From DMER64 sp964542305 (lineage in GTDB: Bacteria; Bacteroidota; Bacteroidia; Bacteroidales; UBA932), in NCBI GenBank assembly GCA_964542305.1, contig CAZITX010000015.1, forward strand, positions 1-62,881: a stretch of DNA of 62,881 nt, read 5' to 3'. The position numbers and the translations under genes were made by a program. Shown piece after piece: positions 34,049 through 41,850 of this stretch; positions within the stretch are counted from its first letter, which is position 1, and the number at the start of each line of letters is the position of its first letter. The notes under the pieces were generated by a model, which saw only the letters and a list, made by a program, of their open reading frames with translations, made no database searches and was not told the DNA's origin.

Positions 34049-34783
34049 ATGAAAGATCTGCGTTCCATAACCTGCTACGAAACCGATTCTGCTAAAGACC
34101 TCAAACCATTTGCTTTTATGAACATTGCCCAGGAGCTGGCCAACCGGGATGCGGTACGCCTGGGGTTCGGATACGACAGGCTCATGGAACTCAACACCAT
34201 ATGGGTATTGTCACGTATGGAAGTCAGGTTTTTGCGCGCTCCCGTATGGAGGGAAACCGTTGAGATAGATACCTGGCACAAAGGAGAGGACGGGATTTTT
34301 TCCCTGAGAGATTTTCTGATACGGAACCAGGACGGAACTGAAGACCTGGTCACTGCCACCAGTTCCTGGTTGATCATCAACCTGAAAACACGCCGTATTC
34401 AAAGACCCCAAATGCTTTTTGAAGACACCACCCTTTCAGAAAAAACAGAAAGACATGCCATTAAAACACCCTGTACCAAGATTGAGGTTCCTGACCGGGA
34501 TTTGCTCAGGTTTGTAGGACAAAAAACTGTGAATTATTCAGATATCGATTTCAACGGACACGTCAACAATGCCAAATACATTGAATGGGCTTTGGATTAC
34601 CTGGACCCGTCACTGGTTACTTCACGCAAAGTGAATCGGTTCCATATCAATTATAATAATGAAGCTCACTTATCAGATACGATTGACATGATAGTGGCCG
34701 GAACAGATCCCATGACCTTTTATGTAGAAGGTGTCAACAAAGGAAAAAATATTTTCAGGGCAGAAATTTCATTCAAACCCTGA
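34049..34783 (+). CDS. Acyl-ACP thioesterase (FatA/B-like)
   Basis: The 244-residue cytoplasmic enzyme should release fatty acids from acyl carrier protein. It shows a double hot-dog arrangement: first half with LANRDAVRLGFGYDRLMELNTIWVL and WHKGEDGIFSLRDF, second half with NYSDIDFNGHVNNAKYIEWALD, the motif carrying catalytic Asp/Asn/His residues. Length fits bacterial acyl-ACP thioesterases. ATG 34049 is preferred because a -7 box ends 6 bases before it. It converges on an acyl-CoA synthetase gene 14 bases away, so fatty-acid release and re-activation are encoded face to face. Confidence 0.88.
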   Translation: MKDLRSITCYETDSAKDLKPFAFMNIAQELANRDAVRLGFGYDRLMELNTIWVLSRMEVRFLRAPVWRETVEIDTWHKGEDGIFSLRDFLIRNQDGTEDLVTATSSWLIINLKTRRIQRPQMLFEDTTLSEKTERHAIKTPCTKIEVPDRDLLRFVGQKTVNYSDIDFNGHVNNAKYIEWALDYLDPSLVTSRKVNRFHINYNNEAHLSDTIDMIVAGTDPMTFYVEGVNKGKNIFRAEISFKP

Positions 34784-34797
34784 GAGCAGAATACAAA

Positions 34798-36405
34798 TTA
34801 CTTGTTTTTTCTTTTTAGAATATCTGAGTAGAGATACCTTTTAATCTTCAGAGTAGGTGTCTTTTCAAACTCGTTTTCATGTTCATGGATACCCGAGATA
34901 CGAGACATTTTTCCTACTTTGCTGTTCACATAGTTCATAATGTCGTTATACACTTCGGATATCTGCTCACGAAGATCATCTTTCAGGTCCTGCAAGTAAA
35001 CAAGGGCTACCAATTTGCCCTCTTTCTGCAAAACCAGCGACTCAGTTACCAGTTCGTGCTGATTCAGGATACTTTCAATATCTTCCGGATAAATATTCTC
35101 TCCCGTGGATCCAACGATCATATTACTCAAACGTCCCTTTATGAAAATACGCCCCGTTTTGTCCATCTTGCCAAGGTCGCGGGTGCGAAACCATCCGTCT
35201 TCTGTAAAAGCTTCTTTATCGGCCTCCGGATTCAGGTAATAGCCGTCCATAATACAAGGGGTTTTTACCTGTATCTCACCAACACCTGTTTTTGGATCTT
35301 TATCCTGCAAACGGATCTCTATGCCTTTCATAACCCTTCCGGTAGATTGAAGGAAAGTGTCCGGATGAACAGCTCCCGCAATAAGCGGAGCAGTCTCGGT
35401 CAAACCGTACCCAATGGAGTACGGGAAACGTGCATCACGTAAAAATTTCTCGGTGGCCCTGTTCAGTTTTGATCCGCCTATTCCAAAGAACCTCATTCTG
35501 CCGCCAAAGGTGTGGTACAGCCGTTTACCGGCAATCCGGTGTAGCATTCGTCTTATAAACCGGACCTTATAAAGGATCTTCATGACCTTATTTGATGTAA
35601 ACCGGGCAAAGATCTGACGGGTATAGATCTTTTCCATGATAAGCGGAACGGTAAGCATAAAGGTCGGCTGAACGCTTTTCAGTGCCGGCAACATACTTGT
35701 AGGTGTGGGAGGCACTCCCAGATACACAACAGATGCACCTTGCATAAAAGGATACAACATACCCAGGGAACATTCATAGGTGTGGGACAACGGCAATATG
35801 GAAAGAAAAACATCTTCCGGGACTACTTCAATCAGCGTTTTAACCATATGCAATTGATTGCACAACGCTTTATGGCTTAACATAACCCCCTTGGGAGAAG
35901 AAGTTGTTCCGGATGTATAAATGATGGCTGCCAGATCGTCCGGTTCAGGAATGGATCTTTCTGCCGGCATTCCTTCCGGGTGCATTTTATTTCCGCCAAT
36001 GACCGTCAGATTTACAGTCCTTATGATCAAATCCATTTTCTCCCTTGCCTGGTGAGGGATCTTGGCATACAGCTTATCGGAAACACATAATGCCTTTGAA
36101 CCGGAATGCTCCAAAATGGATGAAATGGCCTCTCCTGAAAAATCAGGTAAAATGGGAACAATGACCATCCCCAGGGTTACGGTAGCAAAATAACAAACAT
36201 TCCAATTGGGCATACTGGTACTCAGTAAAGCTACCTTGTCTCCTTTTTGAAGCCCGGCTGCGAGTAAAAAGGCCTGAACACTTTCCACTCTTTGGGCAAA
36301 ATTTCCATAAGTTAACGTTTCTCCTTCGAACAAAGAAAAAGCAGTCCTATCAGAATAAGTATATATACTGTTAGAATATACGTGAAATAAAGTAGGATAA
36401 ATCAT
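34798..36405 (-). CDS. Long-chain acyl-CoA synthetase/AMP-dependent acid ligase
   Basis: The 535-residue enzyme activates carboxylic acids, probably fatty acids, by adenylation. Motifs are the P-loop YTSGTTSSPKGVMLSH, the YGLTETAPL motif, the hinge WFRTRDLGKMD followed by GRLSNMIVGSTGENIYPEDIE, and a C-terminal Lys in TPTLKIKRY that would complete the adenylation site. No clear membrane segment is seen. Length is close to FadD-type proteins. Its gene faces the thioesterase gene. No exact -7 box is found in front of its ATG. Confidence 0.9.
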   Translation of the reverse strand: MIYPTLFHVYSNSIYTYSDRTAFSLFEGETLTYGNFAQRVESVQAFLLAAGLQKGDKVALLSTSMPNWNVCYFATVTLGMVIVPILPDFSGEAISSILEHSGSKALCVSDKLYAKIPHQAREKMDLIIRTVNLTVIGGNKMHPEGMPAERSIPEPDDLAAIIYTSGTTSSPKGVMLSHKALCNQLHMVKTLIEVVPEDVFLSILPLSHTYECSLGMLYPFMQGASVVYLGVPPTPTSMLPALKSVQPTFMLTVPLIMEKIYTRQIFARFTSNKVMKILYKVRFIRRMLHRIAGKRLYHTFGGRMRFFGIGGSKLNRATEKFLRDARFPYSIGYGLTETAPLIAGAVHPDTFLQSTGRVMKGIEIRLQDKDPKTGVGEIQVKTPCIMDGYYLNPEADKEAFTEDGWFRTRDLGKMDKTGRIFIKGRLSNMIVGSTGENIYPEDIESILNQHELVTESLVLQKEGKLVALVYLQDLKDDLREQISEVYNDIMNYVNSKVGKMSRISGIHEHENEFEKTPTLKIKRYLYSDILKRKNK

Positions 36406-36506
36406 TGTTTTTTATATAAGTTAGTATATACGTACAATAATAATGCCGTCAAAGGTATATATTTTTAATTTTACTATAGAATTCCTTTGAGTTTATCAGA
36501 AATCAT

Positions 36507-36514
36507 TATATTTG
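36507..36514 (+). promoter_or_regulatory. -7 element TATATTTG for the plug-only gene
   Basis: Exact TAnnTTTG, 5 bases before ATG 36520; predicts a leaderless message. Confidence 0.6.
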
Positions 36515-36519
36515 AAATT

Positions 36520-37236
36520 ATGAAAAAATATGCATTATTAGCCATTATTGCCTGTATCATGCCTCTGATGCCGACCTTGGCACAGGACAATGATATACAG
36601 CAGGATACCCTTCGCAATTTCAGCGTTAAAATCTTAGACAGGAAAGGAAAACCCATTCCAAAGATTGTGGTGTCAACCATTCAACAGGATGAATCTTTTC
36701 TTACAGACAAGAACGGAACTGTCATACTGGAGGGTATTTGTGACCTTGATTCCCTGGTGGTATTCCTGCCCAATATTGGAGAAACTCACATTCCCTGCCA
36801 GGGATTGGATTCAATACAGATTTCAGTAAAATCAAAAAGACGCTTCAAGGTAGAGGATCCTCAAAAACTGGCTATAAAGAGAACGACTCCTACCAATTCA
36901 ATCGAGAATGTACCGGAGTTGCTGAAGACAAGACCTGCCAGGGATCTTGCCGAACTATTGATGGGACAAATCCCGGGATTGCGCATTTCCAGCGGTCCCA
37001 ACGGGGTGACTGCCAACATCAGGGGGATTAACACCATAACGGGCAATACAGAACCGCTCATTGTTGTGGATGGAATGACGTATGATTCGTTTTCCGTTGT
37101 AAACAGTTTTTTGGACGTACACAGCATCCAGTCCATCCAGGTTCAGAAAGACGGCGGTATGTACGGTATGCGGGGTGCCAACGGAGTGATCATTGTCACT
37201 ACAAAAGGTTCTTCTGCAAACCCCTTGTCTTACTGA
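36520..37236 (+). CDS. Stand-alone TonB-receptor plug protein without a beta-barrel
   Basis: The 238-residue exported protein has a signal peptide (MKKYALLAIIACIMPLMPTLAQ), a beta-sandwich region (about 28-100) and a SusC-type plug (about 118-230). The plug motifs are clear: ARDLAELLMGQIPGLRISS, NIRGINTITGNTEPLIVVDG and the closing MRGANGVIIVTTKGS. In SusC receptors a 600-residue barrel follows; here the frame ends 12 residues later and downstream DNA belongs to a convergent M28 peptidase gene, so it is not an obvious recent truncation. It has its own promoter. It could be a decoy, a subunit for another channel, or a relic; I cannot tell. Confidence 0.85.
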   Translation: MKKYALLAIIACIMPLMPTLAQDNDIQQDTLRNFSVKILDRKGKPIPKIVVSTIQQDESFLTDKNGTVILEGICDLDSLVVFLPNIGETHIPCQGLDSIQISVKSKRRFKVEDPQKLAIKRTTPTNSIENVPELLKTRPARDLAELLMGQIPGLRISSGPNGVTANIRGINTITGNTEPLIVVDGMTYDSFSVVNSFLDVHSIQSIQVQKDGGMYGMRGANGVIIVTTKGSSANPLSY

Positions 37237-38486
37237 CAAACAAGGCTTCTGTGACCTTTAGTGTTTACGGCACAGACACCGAAAAAATAATTATCCTTAC
37301 TGTACGGAACTCTGGCATGGTTTGCCTTAACAAAGATTTCTTTTTCCCAGGCAGGTTGATCCGTCTGACGCAACAGGACATAGTACCCTGCAATTGAAGT
37401 ACTGTCCGTTGAATGATCCCAGGTGAGTTCTGTATAATTGCTCAGATCCCGGGTGTTTATTCTCACATTGGCGGGAGCCTGGGGCGCTTTGGCCAGATTC
37501 ACAACAGCGGCCATATTCACCGCTGTATTTTTTCTTACATATTCAAAATCAACGCCTGAAGGCATATCTCCATAAGAGATACCGTTTTCTGTGCGAACAA
37601 GCTGATGGGTTCTGTCATAATTTTCATAATATTCAGAGATCCTGACAGCCGGATAACCTGCCCTGAGGAAAGGTGTATGATCCCCGCCCCTGCCAAACCG
37701 ATCGTTCCTGAAAATCATTTTTACTGTAAGATTGTCTACATACATTGCAGCCGTTTCCATTATGTACCTGGCCAGGTGACGCGAAGGACCTTCTTCCGAA
37801 AAAACCCTTGTAAGGGTGTTGGTTTTTTGTCCTGTATCACTGGCCTGTGTGTTTCCTATCATGTCGTAGTTGATCACCCCGCTAATGTTCCAGCCTTCGG
37901 ACCGGGCCATTTCAGCCATTGCAGCTGCGCCCAACAGACCATGTTCCTCTCCGGATAGGAATAAGAACCGTACAGTTGCCGGAAGGGGTTCTTGTGCGGA
38001 CAATATCCGTAAACTTTCCATCAGGCAGGCTGTTCCGCTTCCGTTATCGTTTGCCCCGGGAGCAAAAGAAGTGGAATCATTGTTGTCATTGACACGACTG
38101 TCGTAATGCGCCAACAAAACGATCTCGTGGGATCCGGTTCCCCGGAGTACGGCCATTATATTGGTCAGGCATACTTCTCTTTCCAGCCTGGTCCCCGGTC
38201 CACCCACTGTATAAGGTACCTTTTCCACTGTTAATCTTCCCTCAGAAGCGGGTATATAAGAAGAAGCCTTCCTGAAGAGCCATTCACCGGCAGCCCCTAT
38301 GCCTTTATTTGGATCCTGACGTGTACTCAGATTGTGCCGGGTTTCAAAATCCACCAGTTTCAAAATAACAGCAGCTATACTATCAGCAGAAATTTGAGAA
38401 ATACTCCGGGTGATCACCTGATCCGGCTGCGCTGCGGCAGGCAGGAGCAGGCCGGTTACAAGCAAAAAAAATACAAATCTTTTCAT
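37230..38486 (-). CDS. Secreted M28 zinc metallopeptidase with a C-terminal Fn3-like domain
   Basis: The 418-residue exported peptidase (signal MKRFVFFLLVTGLLLPAAAQ) should trim peptides as an aminopeptidase-like enzyme. Zinc ligands and catalytic residues are intact: His in LLAHYDSR, Asp in GANDNGSG, Glu-Glu in SGEEHGLLG, Asp in NYDMIG and His in RTHQLVRT. Residues about 330-418 (PANVRINTRDLSNYTELTWDHS...) look like a fibronectin type III domain. ATG 38486 is chosen because a signal peptide and a -7 box 5 bases upstream both fit it. The 3' end overlaps the plug gene by 7 bases. Confidence 0.92.
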   Translation of the reverse strand: MKRFVFFLLVTGLLLPAAAQPDQVITRSISQISADSIAAVILKLVDFETRHNLSTRQDPNKGIGAAGEWLFRKASSYIPASEGRLTVEKVPYTVGGPGTRLEREVCLTNIMAVLRGTGSHEIVLLAHYDSRVNDNNDSTSFAPGANDNGSGTACLMESLRILSAQEPLPATVRFLFLSGEEHGLLGAAAMAEMARSEGWNISGVINYDMIGNTQASDTGQKTNTLTRVFSEEGPSRHLARYIMETAAMYVDNLTVKMIFRNDRFGRGGDHTPFLRAGYPAVRISEYYENYDRTHQLVRTENGISYGDMPSGVDFEYVRKNTAVNMAAVVNLAKAPQAPANVRINTRDLSNYTELTWDHSTDSTSIAGYYVLLRQTDQPAWEKEIFVKANHARVPYSKDNYFFGVCAVNTKGHRSLVCQ

Positions 38487-38491
38487 GATTT

Positions 38492-38499
38492 CAAATATA
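38492..38499 (-). promoter_or_regulatory. -7 element TATATTTG for the M28 peptidase gene
   Basis: Exact TAnnTTTG on the minus strand, 5 bases before ATG 38486. It mirrors the box at 38515 as part of an inverted repeat (TTTCAAATATA versus TATTTTTGAAA, 10 of 11 positions). Confidence 0.6.
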
Positions 38500-38514
38500 T
38501 AAAATAAATCTTTG

Positions 38515-38522
38515 TATTTTTG
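38515..38522 (+). promoter_or_regulatory. -7 element TATTTTTG for the DUF1295 gene
   Basis: Exact TAnnTTTG on the plus strand, 5 bases before ATG 38528. The two divergent -7 boxes are only 15 bases apart. Confidence 0.6.
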
Positions 38523-38527
38523 AAACC

Positions 38528-39445
38528 ATGGAAAAATCAAGACCCCGTTCGTTTCTGATCATTTTACTGACATACGTTCTGGCTGTGATCGCCGGAATTT
38601 TCGTTTATAACCTGACAGGATCCCTTTGGGAGATCAAAGGGATCATCCCAAAAATTTTTATCGCAGACTCAGTAGCCACAATATTTGTCTGGCTGGTAGG
38701 CGTGTATTATAAAAACTCTTCTGTTTACGATCCGTATTGGAGTGTTGCGCCCCCGGTCATTATGATCCTGCTTGCTTTCCATTTGAATCTTTTAGATCCT
38801 GGAACCATACCGGCATCTCTTGTGCTGCTTTTGGCTGCCGTTTGGTTCTGGGGAATACGGCTTACTGCAAACTGGGCTTATACCTTCCGGAACCTGGGCA
38901 TTCAGGACTGGCGTTACACCAAGTTCAGGAATGATTTCCCTGGGACCTGGCAATTGATCAATTTTTTTGGCATTCATTACATGCCCACGTTGATCGTCTT
39001 CTTAGCCTTGTTGCCTGCCCTGGTCGTAATGGAGAATCTGCACACTTCCCCGGGTAATGTGGGACCCGTCAACCTGTTGACTTTTGCCGGATTTTCTATC
39101 AGTACGGGTGCCGCTTTGCTTCAGTTGATTGCCGACAGGCAATTACACCGGTTCCGCCATATACAAGCCGGAAGCGTGTGTGAGACCGGATTGTGGAAAT
39201 ACGCCCGGCATCCCAATTATTCAGGAGAAATCCTTATGTGGTGGGGTGTTTATGTGATGAGCATATCGGTACTTCCATTCCATTATTGGTGGACAGGTCT
39301 GGGAGCCGTGCTCAACACACTCATGTTTCTGTTTATAAGTATACCGCTAATGGAAAACCGGCAATTGTCAAACAAGCCGGAATACGCTTCTTACAGGGAC
39401 AGGGTAAATGCTCTGACCTTTATCAGAAAAAGTACGAAAACGTAA
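38528..39445 (+). CDS. DUF1295/steroid-reductase-like integral membrane protein
   Basis: The 305-residue membrane protein has about seven hydrophobic segments. The central NWAYTFRNLGIQDWRYTKFRNDF and the C-terminal WKYARHPNYSGEILMWWGVY are hallmarks of DUF1295, related to the isoprenylcysteine methyltransferase and 5-alpha-reductase C-terminal domain that binds a nucleotide cofactor. The likely role is reduction or methylation of a lipid-like substrate in the inner membrane; the substrate is unknown. It is transcribed divergently from the M28 gene and its last 23 bases overlap the next convergent peptidase gene. Confidence 0.88.
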   Translation: MEKSRPRSFLIILLTYVLAVIAGIFVYNLTGSLWEIKGIIPKIFIADSVATIFVWLVGVYYKNSSVYDPYWSVAPPVIMILLAFHLNLLDPGTIPASLVLLLAAVWFWGIRLTANWAYTFRNLGIQDWRYTKFRNDFPGTWQLINFFGIHYMPTLIVFLALLPALVVMENLHTSPGNVGPVNLLTFAGFSISTGAALLQLIADRQLHRFRHIQAGSVCETGLWKYARHPNYSGEILMWWGVYVMSISVLPFHYWWTGLGAVLNTLMFLFISIPLMENRQLSNKPEYASYRDRVNALTFIRKSTKT

Positions 39446-40952
39446 GGGCCTGCATACTGTTCCGCACATTATAACCTTCAACTGTTCCCGGTTTAAACCG
39501 ATCGGTCAGTCCCAGCCTGAGTTCATACCCTATCTGAAAAACAGAGGCTCGCAAACCTACCCCGATGCCCATCCCCCATTCATGACGCCTGAATACATCC
39601 GAAAATTCGAAAACGGGATTGCTTATCTGTCCGGCTATGTAATACCTGTAATAAGTTGACAGGGAAGCATAAAATCCAATGGGTAAATTATTATAGTGGG
39701 GAAAATACACTCTTAGCGACAACGGGACTCCCAACGCCAGCATATGGATCCTGTTCATATACGATACGCCCGGGGTTTCTGCATGACGTGCCCCAATATA
39801 TTCCAATTGCAAGGCAGGATTCAACTCCAAAAATCCCTTCCACAGAAACCTGGCATCGGCTCCCACTGCTGCGTAAAAACCCGGCCTTCCTTCCAATACT
39901 CCCCGCGTATGCTTGAACCGGTTACTCCCAAAAGAAACCGAAGGCCCCAGAAAAAAAGCATACTCGTTTACATGATGGATCACGGCATATTTCCCTGACG
40001 GGGCCAGATGCGAATACCCGGCAAGCCTGGAAACGAGGCTACCCACGTAGGAAGTTACCCCAACCAGCCCCTCGTAATCGATCCCGTCCGCTTGGTCTTC
40101 CACTTTGTGATAGGGGGATTCCGTTCCGGTAGTAATAAAAAGTGTCGGGATACACGATTGTGCAAAACACCTGGTATCTGTAGCTCCTATAAGAGAATTT
40201 TCAAAAGATTGGAACCGTACTTTTAAAACGTCAGAGGGTGGCAGCCATTGCCGGGAATCATCCAATGTCCCGGTCCCGATAACCTTCAACACGCCCGATG
40301 TTCTGTAATACCCGACCATATCCAGGCTGATCATCGTTTTGACCCGGTCGGCAGGATACAAAGAATCTTTCAGGAAACGCTCTGAACCCAACAAGCCCTG
40401 TTCTTCTCCGTCAAAGGCCACAAACACAACGGTTCTGGGCAATCCCCCTTTCTCTTTAAGCGCCCGTGCCGTCTCTATCAAAACGGCCGTTCCCGAAGCA
40501 TTGTCATCTGCCCCGTTATATACAGTATCCGAAACTCCGGGTTTTCCGGCAAGACTTCCCAGGTGGTCGTAATGCGCCCCTACAATTATATATTCGTTTT
40601 TAAGTTTTGGGTCTGTACCGGGCAAAACCCCAATCACATTACAACCCTCCAGAACTACCAGAGGGATCTCACCAATAGCAGAAGGTATTTCCACATCAAA
40701 ATAATGAAAATAGCTTATTCCGTTGAATTCTTCCAGTCCGATGTCTGCAAAACGGTCTGCAATGTATTCCCCTGCTATAAGGTTCCCGTCAGTACCTAAA
40801 AGACGCCCCCCCAATGAATCTGATGCCAAAAATGATACGTGCTCCCTAAGGGCTATTCTGGACAAAGTATGGGGATCGTGAATCTGCCCTTTTAAATATC
40901 CGGATCCATAAAAAAAGAATAAAAGAACAAACAGGGAAAAAACTCTTTTCAT
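39423..40952 (-). CDS. M28 zinc peptidase fused to a C-terminal outer-membrane beta-barrel
   Basis: The 509-residue protein has a signal peptide (MKRVFSLFVLLFFFYGSGYLKGQ) and an M28 catalytic domain (about 30-310). All metal and catalytic residues are visible: His in GAHYDHLG, Asp in GADDNASG, Glu-Glu in FDGEEQGLLG, Asp in SLDMVGY, His in SPYHKVED. From about 320 to the end there are alternating, aromatic-rich strands (NEYAFFLGPSVSFGS, LPIGFYASLSTYYRYYIAG, FQIGYELRLGL) ending ALTFSYFF with a C-terminal Phe, as in eight-stranded PorT/OMP-type barrels. The simplest reading is a peptidase tethered to the outer membrane by its own barrel. A -7 box lies 18 bases upstream. Confidence 0.85.
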   Translation of the reverse strand: MKRVFSLFVLLFFFYGSGYLKGQIHDPHTLSRIALREHVSFLASDSLGGRLLGTDGNLIAGEYIADRFADIGLEEFNGISYFHYFDVEIPSAIGEIPLVVLEGCNVIGVLPGTDPKLKNEYIIVGAHYDHLGSLAGKPGVSDTVYNGADDNASGTAVLIETARALKEKGGLPRTVVFVAFDGEEQGLLGSERFLKDSLYPADRVKTMISLDMVGYYRTSGVLKVIGTGTLDDSRQWLPPSDVLKVRFQSFENSLIGATDTRCFAQSCIPTLFITTGTESPYHKVEDQADGIDYEGLVGVTSYVGSLVSRLAGYSHLAPSGKYAVIHHVNEYAFFLGPSVSFGSNRFKHTRGVLEGRPGFYAAVGADARFLWKGFLELNPALQLEYIGARHAETPGVSYMNRIHMLALGVPLSLRVYFPHYNNLPIGFYASLSTYYRYYIAGQISNPVFEFSDVFRRHEWGMGIGVGLRASVFQIGYELRLGLTDRFKPGTVEGYNVRNSMQALTFSYFF

Positions 40953-40970
40953 AATATCGTGTATATATTA

Positions 40971-40978
40971 CAAATATA
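40971..40978 (-). promoter_or_regulatory. -7 element TATATTTG for the M28-barrel gene
   Basis: Exact TAnnTTTG on the minus strand, 18 bases before ATG 40952. Confidence 0.6.
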
Positions 40979-41119
40979 AGCAATTGACAGCACAAAGCAG
41001 AGAATTAACAAACTATAACCCTGCGCCCCCCTTGCAAATTGGATTTGTAACCATTTACGTCTGAATGAGAAAAATCAGTAAGTAAATAAAAAATCTTTTT
41101 TTTTTATTACTGTTTATTC

Positions 41120-41127
41120 TACTTTTG
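41120..41127 (+). promoter_or_regulatory. -7 element TACTTTTG of the arginine operon
   Basis: Exact TAnnTTTG after a long T-rich tract. It ends 7 bases before the ATG of the leader peptide (41135), so the transcript would begin almost at that start codon. The 310-base gap 40953-41262 thus holds two divergent promoters, the leader peptide and the attenuator; I see nothing else in it. Confidence 0.65.
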
Positions 41128-41134
41128 TTCCGGA

Positions 41135-41179
41135 ATGAATACATCTTTACAGATTCTACGTGTCCGAGTAAGGGCTTAG
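41135..41179 (+). CDS. Putative arginine operon leader peptide, MNTSLQILRVRVRA
   Basis: A 14-codon frame begins 8 bases after the arginine-operon -7 box and reads MNTSLQILRVRVRA, then TAG (41177-41179). Three of its last six residues are Arg, encoded by CGT (41159), CGA (41165) and AGG (41171). The last Arg codon and the stop lie inside the 5' arm of a terminator hairpin. This is the arrangement of a ribosome-mediated attenuation leader: stalling at Arg codons when charged tRNA-Arg is short would cover the 5' arm and let polymerase pass. The peptide itself probably has no other role. It is too short for statistical gene finding; the case rests on codon content, position and function of the genes behind it. 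Confidence 0.75.
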   Translation: MNTSLQILRVRVRA

Positions 41180-41218
41180 GTTGCAGCGACAACTCCTGCA
41201 TCCTGTATGCCCTTTTTT
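41170..41218 (+). terminator. Arginine operon attenuator hairpin
   Basis: Outer stem AAGGGC (41170-41175) with GCCCTT (41209-41214); middle stem AGG (41178-41180) with CCT (41202-41204); inner stem TGCAG (41182-41186) with CTGCA (41196-41200) around a 9-base loop. Six T's follow at 41213-41218. It lies between promoter and first structural gene and overlaps the end of the leader peptide. I see no strong alternative antiterminator stem, so direct blocking by a stalled ribosome is the likeliest mechanism. Confidence 0.75.
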
Positions 41219-41262
41219 CCGTCTATTTTTATCAACTTCCCATAACCTTAATATTTTTGACA

Positions 41263-41850
41263 ATGAATGTGCGCATTCTTGTTGCCAATGCCTCTCATAC
41301 AGGCTATGCAGAACGTATTTGTGAACTGATGTACATTTCAGCCCTGGAACGCGGAACGGGTATAGCCCGTCGTTCTCCGGAATACATCAAAGAAAAGATG
41401 ATCAGCAAAAAAGCCGTTATAGCAATAGACGGAAAACAACTGATAGGCTTTTCATACATAGAAACCTGGAGTTATAGATCTTTCGTGGCCAATTCGGGCC
41501 TCATAGTGGACCACGCGTACCGTCACCTGGGTATAGCTTCCCGGATCAAAAGAAAGATATTCCATTTGTCCAGGGAGTTGTATCCCAATGCAAAGATCTT
41601 CGGCATCACGACAGGTTCAGCCGTTATGAAGATCAATTCAAAACTCGGCTACAGGCCTGTACCATTTTCGGAGTTAACCCGGGATGAAGCCTTTTGGGAC
41701 GGATGCAAAGGATGCCGCAATTACGACATTCTTATACGGAATGAAAAACGTATGTGTCTTTGTACCGGGATGCTTTACGATCCGGCGGAACATCCGGTCA
41801 GGAAACAATCAAAAGAAAAAGAACAGACCATGAAAAACCAAACCCCATGA
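41263..41850 (+). CDS. GNAT-family acyltransferase, candidate first enzyme of arginine synthesis
   Basis: The 195-residue GNAT protein starts at ATG 41263. The acyl-CoA site region is seen in ANSGLIVDHAYRHLGIASRIKRKIF (motif A, about 78-102), followed by GITTGSAVMKINSKLGYRPV. A Cys-rich stretch WDGCKGCRNYDIL and CLCTG lies near the C-terminus. Such a GNAT precedes argG in other Bacteroidota arginine clusters and is the natural candidate for N-acylation of glutamate. With a transcarbamylase of the succinyl type downstream, it would be a glutamate N-succinyltransferase. Its stop overlaps the argG start (ATGA at 41847). A TATTTTTG only 3 bases before the ATG could be an internal promoter but is more likely chance. 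Confidence 0.8.
   Translation: MNVRILVANASHTGYAERICELMYISALERGTGIARRSPEYIKEKMISKKAVIAIDGKQLIGFSYIETWSYRSFVANSGLIVDHAYRHLGIASRIKRKIFHLSRELYPNAKIFGITTGSAVMKINSKLGYRPVPFSELTRDEAFWDGCKGCRNYDILIRNEKRMCLCTGMLYDPAEHPVRKQSKEKEQTMKNQTP

Noticed and set aside
41252..41259. TATTTTTG 3 bases before the GNAT start, as the main arginine-operon promoter
   Set aside because: The spacing is shorter than at all other boxes, and the upstream box with leader peptide and terminator forms a more coherent set. It cannot be excluded as a weak internal promoter that bypasses attenuation.
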